Origin: Burkholderia ambifaria AMMD
GTDB lineage: Bacteria > Pseudomonadota > Gammaproteobacteria > Burkholderiales > Burkholderiaceae
NCBI RefSeq assembly: GCF_000203915.1
Contig: NC_008392.1
Coordinates: 744,001 to 808,000, forward strand
Reading direction: 5' to 3'
Length of the DNA stretch: 64,000 nt
Below, in pieces: positions 62,469 to 64,000 of this stretch (position 1 is the first letter of the stretch; the number at the start of each line of letters is the position of its first letter). The position numbers and the translations under genes are program-made. The notes beneath the pieces were generated by a model. It was not told where the DNA came from. It saw only the letters and a program-made list of their open reading frames with translations, and searched no databases.

Positions 62469-64000
62469 ATGACGCTACGCAACGTCTCGCTGGCCGACAA
62501 ATACGCGTTGAGCGAGGATCGCATTTTCATCTCGGGTGCACAGGCCGTCGTACGCATGCTGTTGATGCAGCGCGAGCGCGATCGGCAAGCCGGGCTGAAT
62601 ACGGGCGGTTTCGTGTCCGGCTATCGCGGCTCGCCGCTGGGCGGACTCGACCATCAGCTCTGGAAAGCCGGCAACGCGCTGGCCGCGGCCGATATCGTGT
62701 TCCAGCCGGGCCTCAACGAGGAATTGGCCGCCGCCGCGGTGTGGGGTTCGCAGCAGGCCGAGATGCTCGGTGAAGGCCGACGCGATGGTGTCTTCGCGCT
62801 CTGGTACGGCAAGGGACCGGGCGTCGATCGGGCCGGGGACGTCTTTCGCCACGCCAATCTCGCGGGCTCATCGAAGCATGGCGGTGCGCTGGCGCTGATG
62901 GGCGACGACCATCTCGCCGAATCGTCGAGCGCGGCGCATGCCAGCGAATTTGCTTTCGCGGATGCCATGATTCCGATCCTGAATCCGGCCGGCGTGCAGG
63001 AGATCATCGAATACGGGCTGCTTGGCTACGCGTTATCGCGCTATGCGGGCACCTGGGTGGCCATCAAGTGCGTGAAGGACAACATCGAATCGACCGCGTC
63101 GGTGGACCTGTCGACGAGCCGGATCGATATCGTCGTGCCGGATCTGGTGTTGCCGCCGGGCGGATTGAACATCCGCCGGGAGGTCGATGCGCTCGGGCAG
63201 GAGGAGCGCATGCTCGTCCACAAGCGTCGCGCGGCCGCCGCCTTCGTCCACGCCAATCGCCTGAATCGAATCGTGTTCACGGGCGGCCCGCGCGCCCGGC
63301 TCGGCATCGTCACGACCGGCAAGAGCCATCTGGATACGCTGCAGGCGTTGCGCGATCTCGGAATCGACGCCGCGCGTGCCAACGCGCTGGGCTTGCGGCT
63401 GTTCAAGATCGGCTGCCCGTGGCCGCTGGACCATGCGCACGTCGCCGAGTTCGTGCAGGGGCTCGAATGCGTCGTCGTGGTCGAGGAGAAGCGGGCGCTC
63501 ATCGAAACCCAGCTGCGCGAGCAGCTGTATGGCACACGTCATTGCATGGCGATCGTCGGCAAGCACGACGAGCAGGGGCGAGTGCTGTTTCCGCCGACCG
63601 GTGCGCTGGATTCGAACCTGATCGGCATCGCGTTGGGTGAACGCATTCTGGCGTTGTTCGGGCCGTCGGAAACGATTGCCGCGCGGTTGGCGAGATTGCG
63701 CGACGCGTGGGCGGCGCAGCTTGGCGCCAAGACGCTCGCCGCGCGCGTGCCGCACTTCTGCCCCGGCTGCCCGCACAATTCGTCGACCCGGCTTCCCGAG
63801 GGCTCGATCGCAGGTGGTGGAATCGGTTGCCATTTCATGGCGATGTGGATGGATCGCGGGACCATCGGCTTCACCGCGATGGGCGTGGAGGGTGCGCAGT
63901 GGATCGGGCAGGCCCCGTTCTCGCGGCGCGACCATTTCTTCCAGAATCTCGGGGACGGCACCTACAATCATTCGGGATCGCTGGCGCTGCGATTCGCGCT
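62469..64000 (+). CDS. Indolepyruvate ferredoxin oxidoreductase-like protein, 5' part
   Basis: The reading frame stays open from ATG 62469 to the end of the window (about 510 residues). The protein matches the large fused IorA/IorB-type enzymes of betaproteobacteria, which are about 1150 residues and convert aryl- or branched-chain 2-oxo acids to acyl-CoA. Visible features are FVSGYRGSPLGGLDHQLWKA (N-terminal TPP-enzyme pyrimidine domain), GKGPGVDRAGDVFRHAN, and FCPGCPHNSSTR followed by GIGCHFMAMWMD of the TPP-binding domain. The gene is the fourth of its unit. It could supply an acyl-CoA starter from a keto acid; that role is inference. The 3' end lies outside the window. Confidence 0.9.
   Translation, partial: MTLRNVSLADKYALSEDRIFISGAQAVVRMLLMQRERDRQAGLNTGGFVSGYRGSPLGGLDHQLWKAGNALAAADIVFQPGLNEELAAAAVWGSQQAEMLGEGRRDGVFALWYGKGPGVDRAGDVFRHANLAGSSKHGGALALMGDDHLAESSSAAHASEFAFADAMIPILNPAGVQEIIEYGLLGYALSRYAGTWVAIKCVKDNIESTASVDLSTSRIDIVVPDLVLPPGGLNIRREVDALGQEERMLVHKRRAAAAFVHANRLNRIVFTGGPRARLGIVTTGKSHLDTLQALRDLGIDAARANALGLRLFKIGCPWPLDHAHVAEFVQGLECVVVVEEKRALIETQLREQLYGTRHCMAIVGKHDEQGRVLFPPTGALDSNLIGIALGERILALFGPSETIAARLARLRDAWAAQLGAKTLAARVPHFCPGCPHNSSTRLPEGSIAGGGIGCHFMAMWMDRGTIGFTAMGVEGAQWIGQAPFSRRDHFFQNLGDGTYNHSGSLALRFA

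Overview
The window looks like a high-GC betaproteobacterial chromosome, most likely a Burkholderia of the cepacia complex or a close relative. This is inferred from overall GC and codon use, an exopolysaccharide cluster with a Wzc-type kinase, a large trimeric autotransporter beside an OmpA-like lipoprotein, a poxvirus-type topoisomerase IB, and a caa3 oxidase with a HiPIP. No rRNA, tRNA or CRISPR array was seen.

Region 1 (1-14650) is most of a polysaccharide locus. It holds the end of a Wzc-like tyrosine kinase, a Wzx-like flippase, a KpsC/KpsS-type putative beta-Kdo transferase, a left-handed-beta-helix acetyltransferase, two GT4 glycosyltransferases and a complete overlapping set for activated Kdo (kdsA-kdsC-kdsB-kdsD). 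On the opposite strand lie a secreted Asp-box (sialidase-fold) protein, a Wzy-like polymerase, a PAP2 phosphatase and galU. A lone tnpB of the IS200/IS605 type sits between the glycosyltransferases and kdsA. The gene content predicts an O-acetylated, Kdo-containing exopolysaccharide.

Region 2 (14651-25227) carries a shortened FlhD-like protein, an H-NS-like protein, topoisomerase IB, a ytfQRT-yjfF-type sugar ABC importer and a REC-AraC regulator with its 7TMR-DISM sensor kinase. Region 3 (25228-34982) carries a gene-poor 1.4 kb stretch, a 1353-residue trimeric autotransporter with 75-bp tandem repeats, an OmpA-like lipoprotein, small genes, and an IS3-family element. That element is inserted exactly between the Shine-Dalgarno sequence and the start codon of the next gene. 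Region 4 (35319-44214) holds a caa3 cytochrome oxidase operon with two subunit-III-like genes and a HiPIP, then a LysR regulator, a dicarboxylate/amino-acid symporter and a double-domain Asp/Glu racemase.

Region 5 (44400 to the right edge) is the most unusual part: an apparent polyketide or acyl-derived natural-product locus arranged as four transcription units. A minus-strand pair encodes a MaoC-like dehydratase and a triple-domain carboxymuconolactone-decarboxylase-like protein. A plus-strand unit encodes SDR, crotonyl-CoA carboxylase/reductase, a one-module KS-AT-ACP-TE synthase, ACP and KASIII. A minus-strand unit encodes a free PEP-type swivelling-His protein, a 726-residue protein I cannot place, a PPDK lacking its C-terminal barrel, and a second SDR. 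A second plus-strand unit encodes an AttH/hydroxyneurosporene-synthase-like protein, a second ACP, a second KASIII and an indolepyruvate-ferredoxin-oxidoreductase-like protein cut by the window edge. I could not match this combination to a known pathway. It is the best candidate here for an undescribed system.
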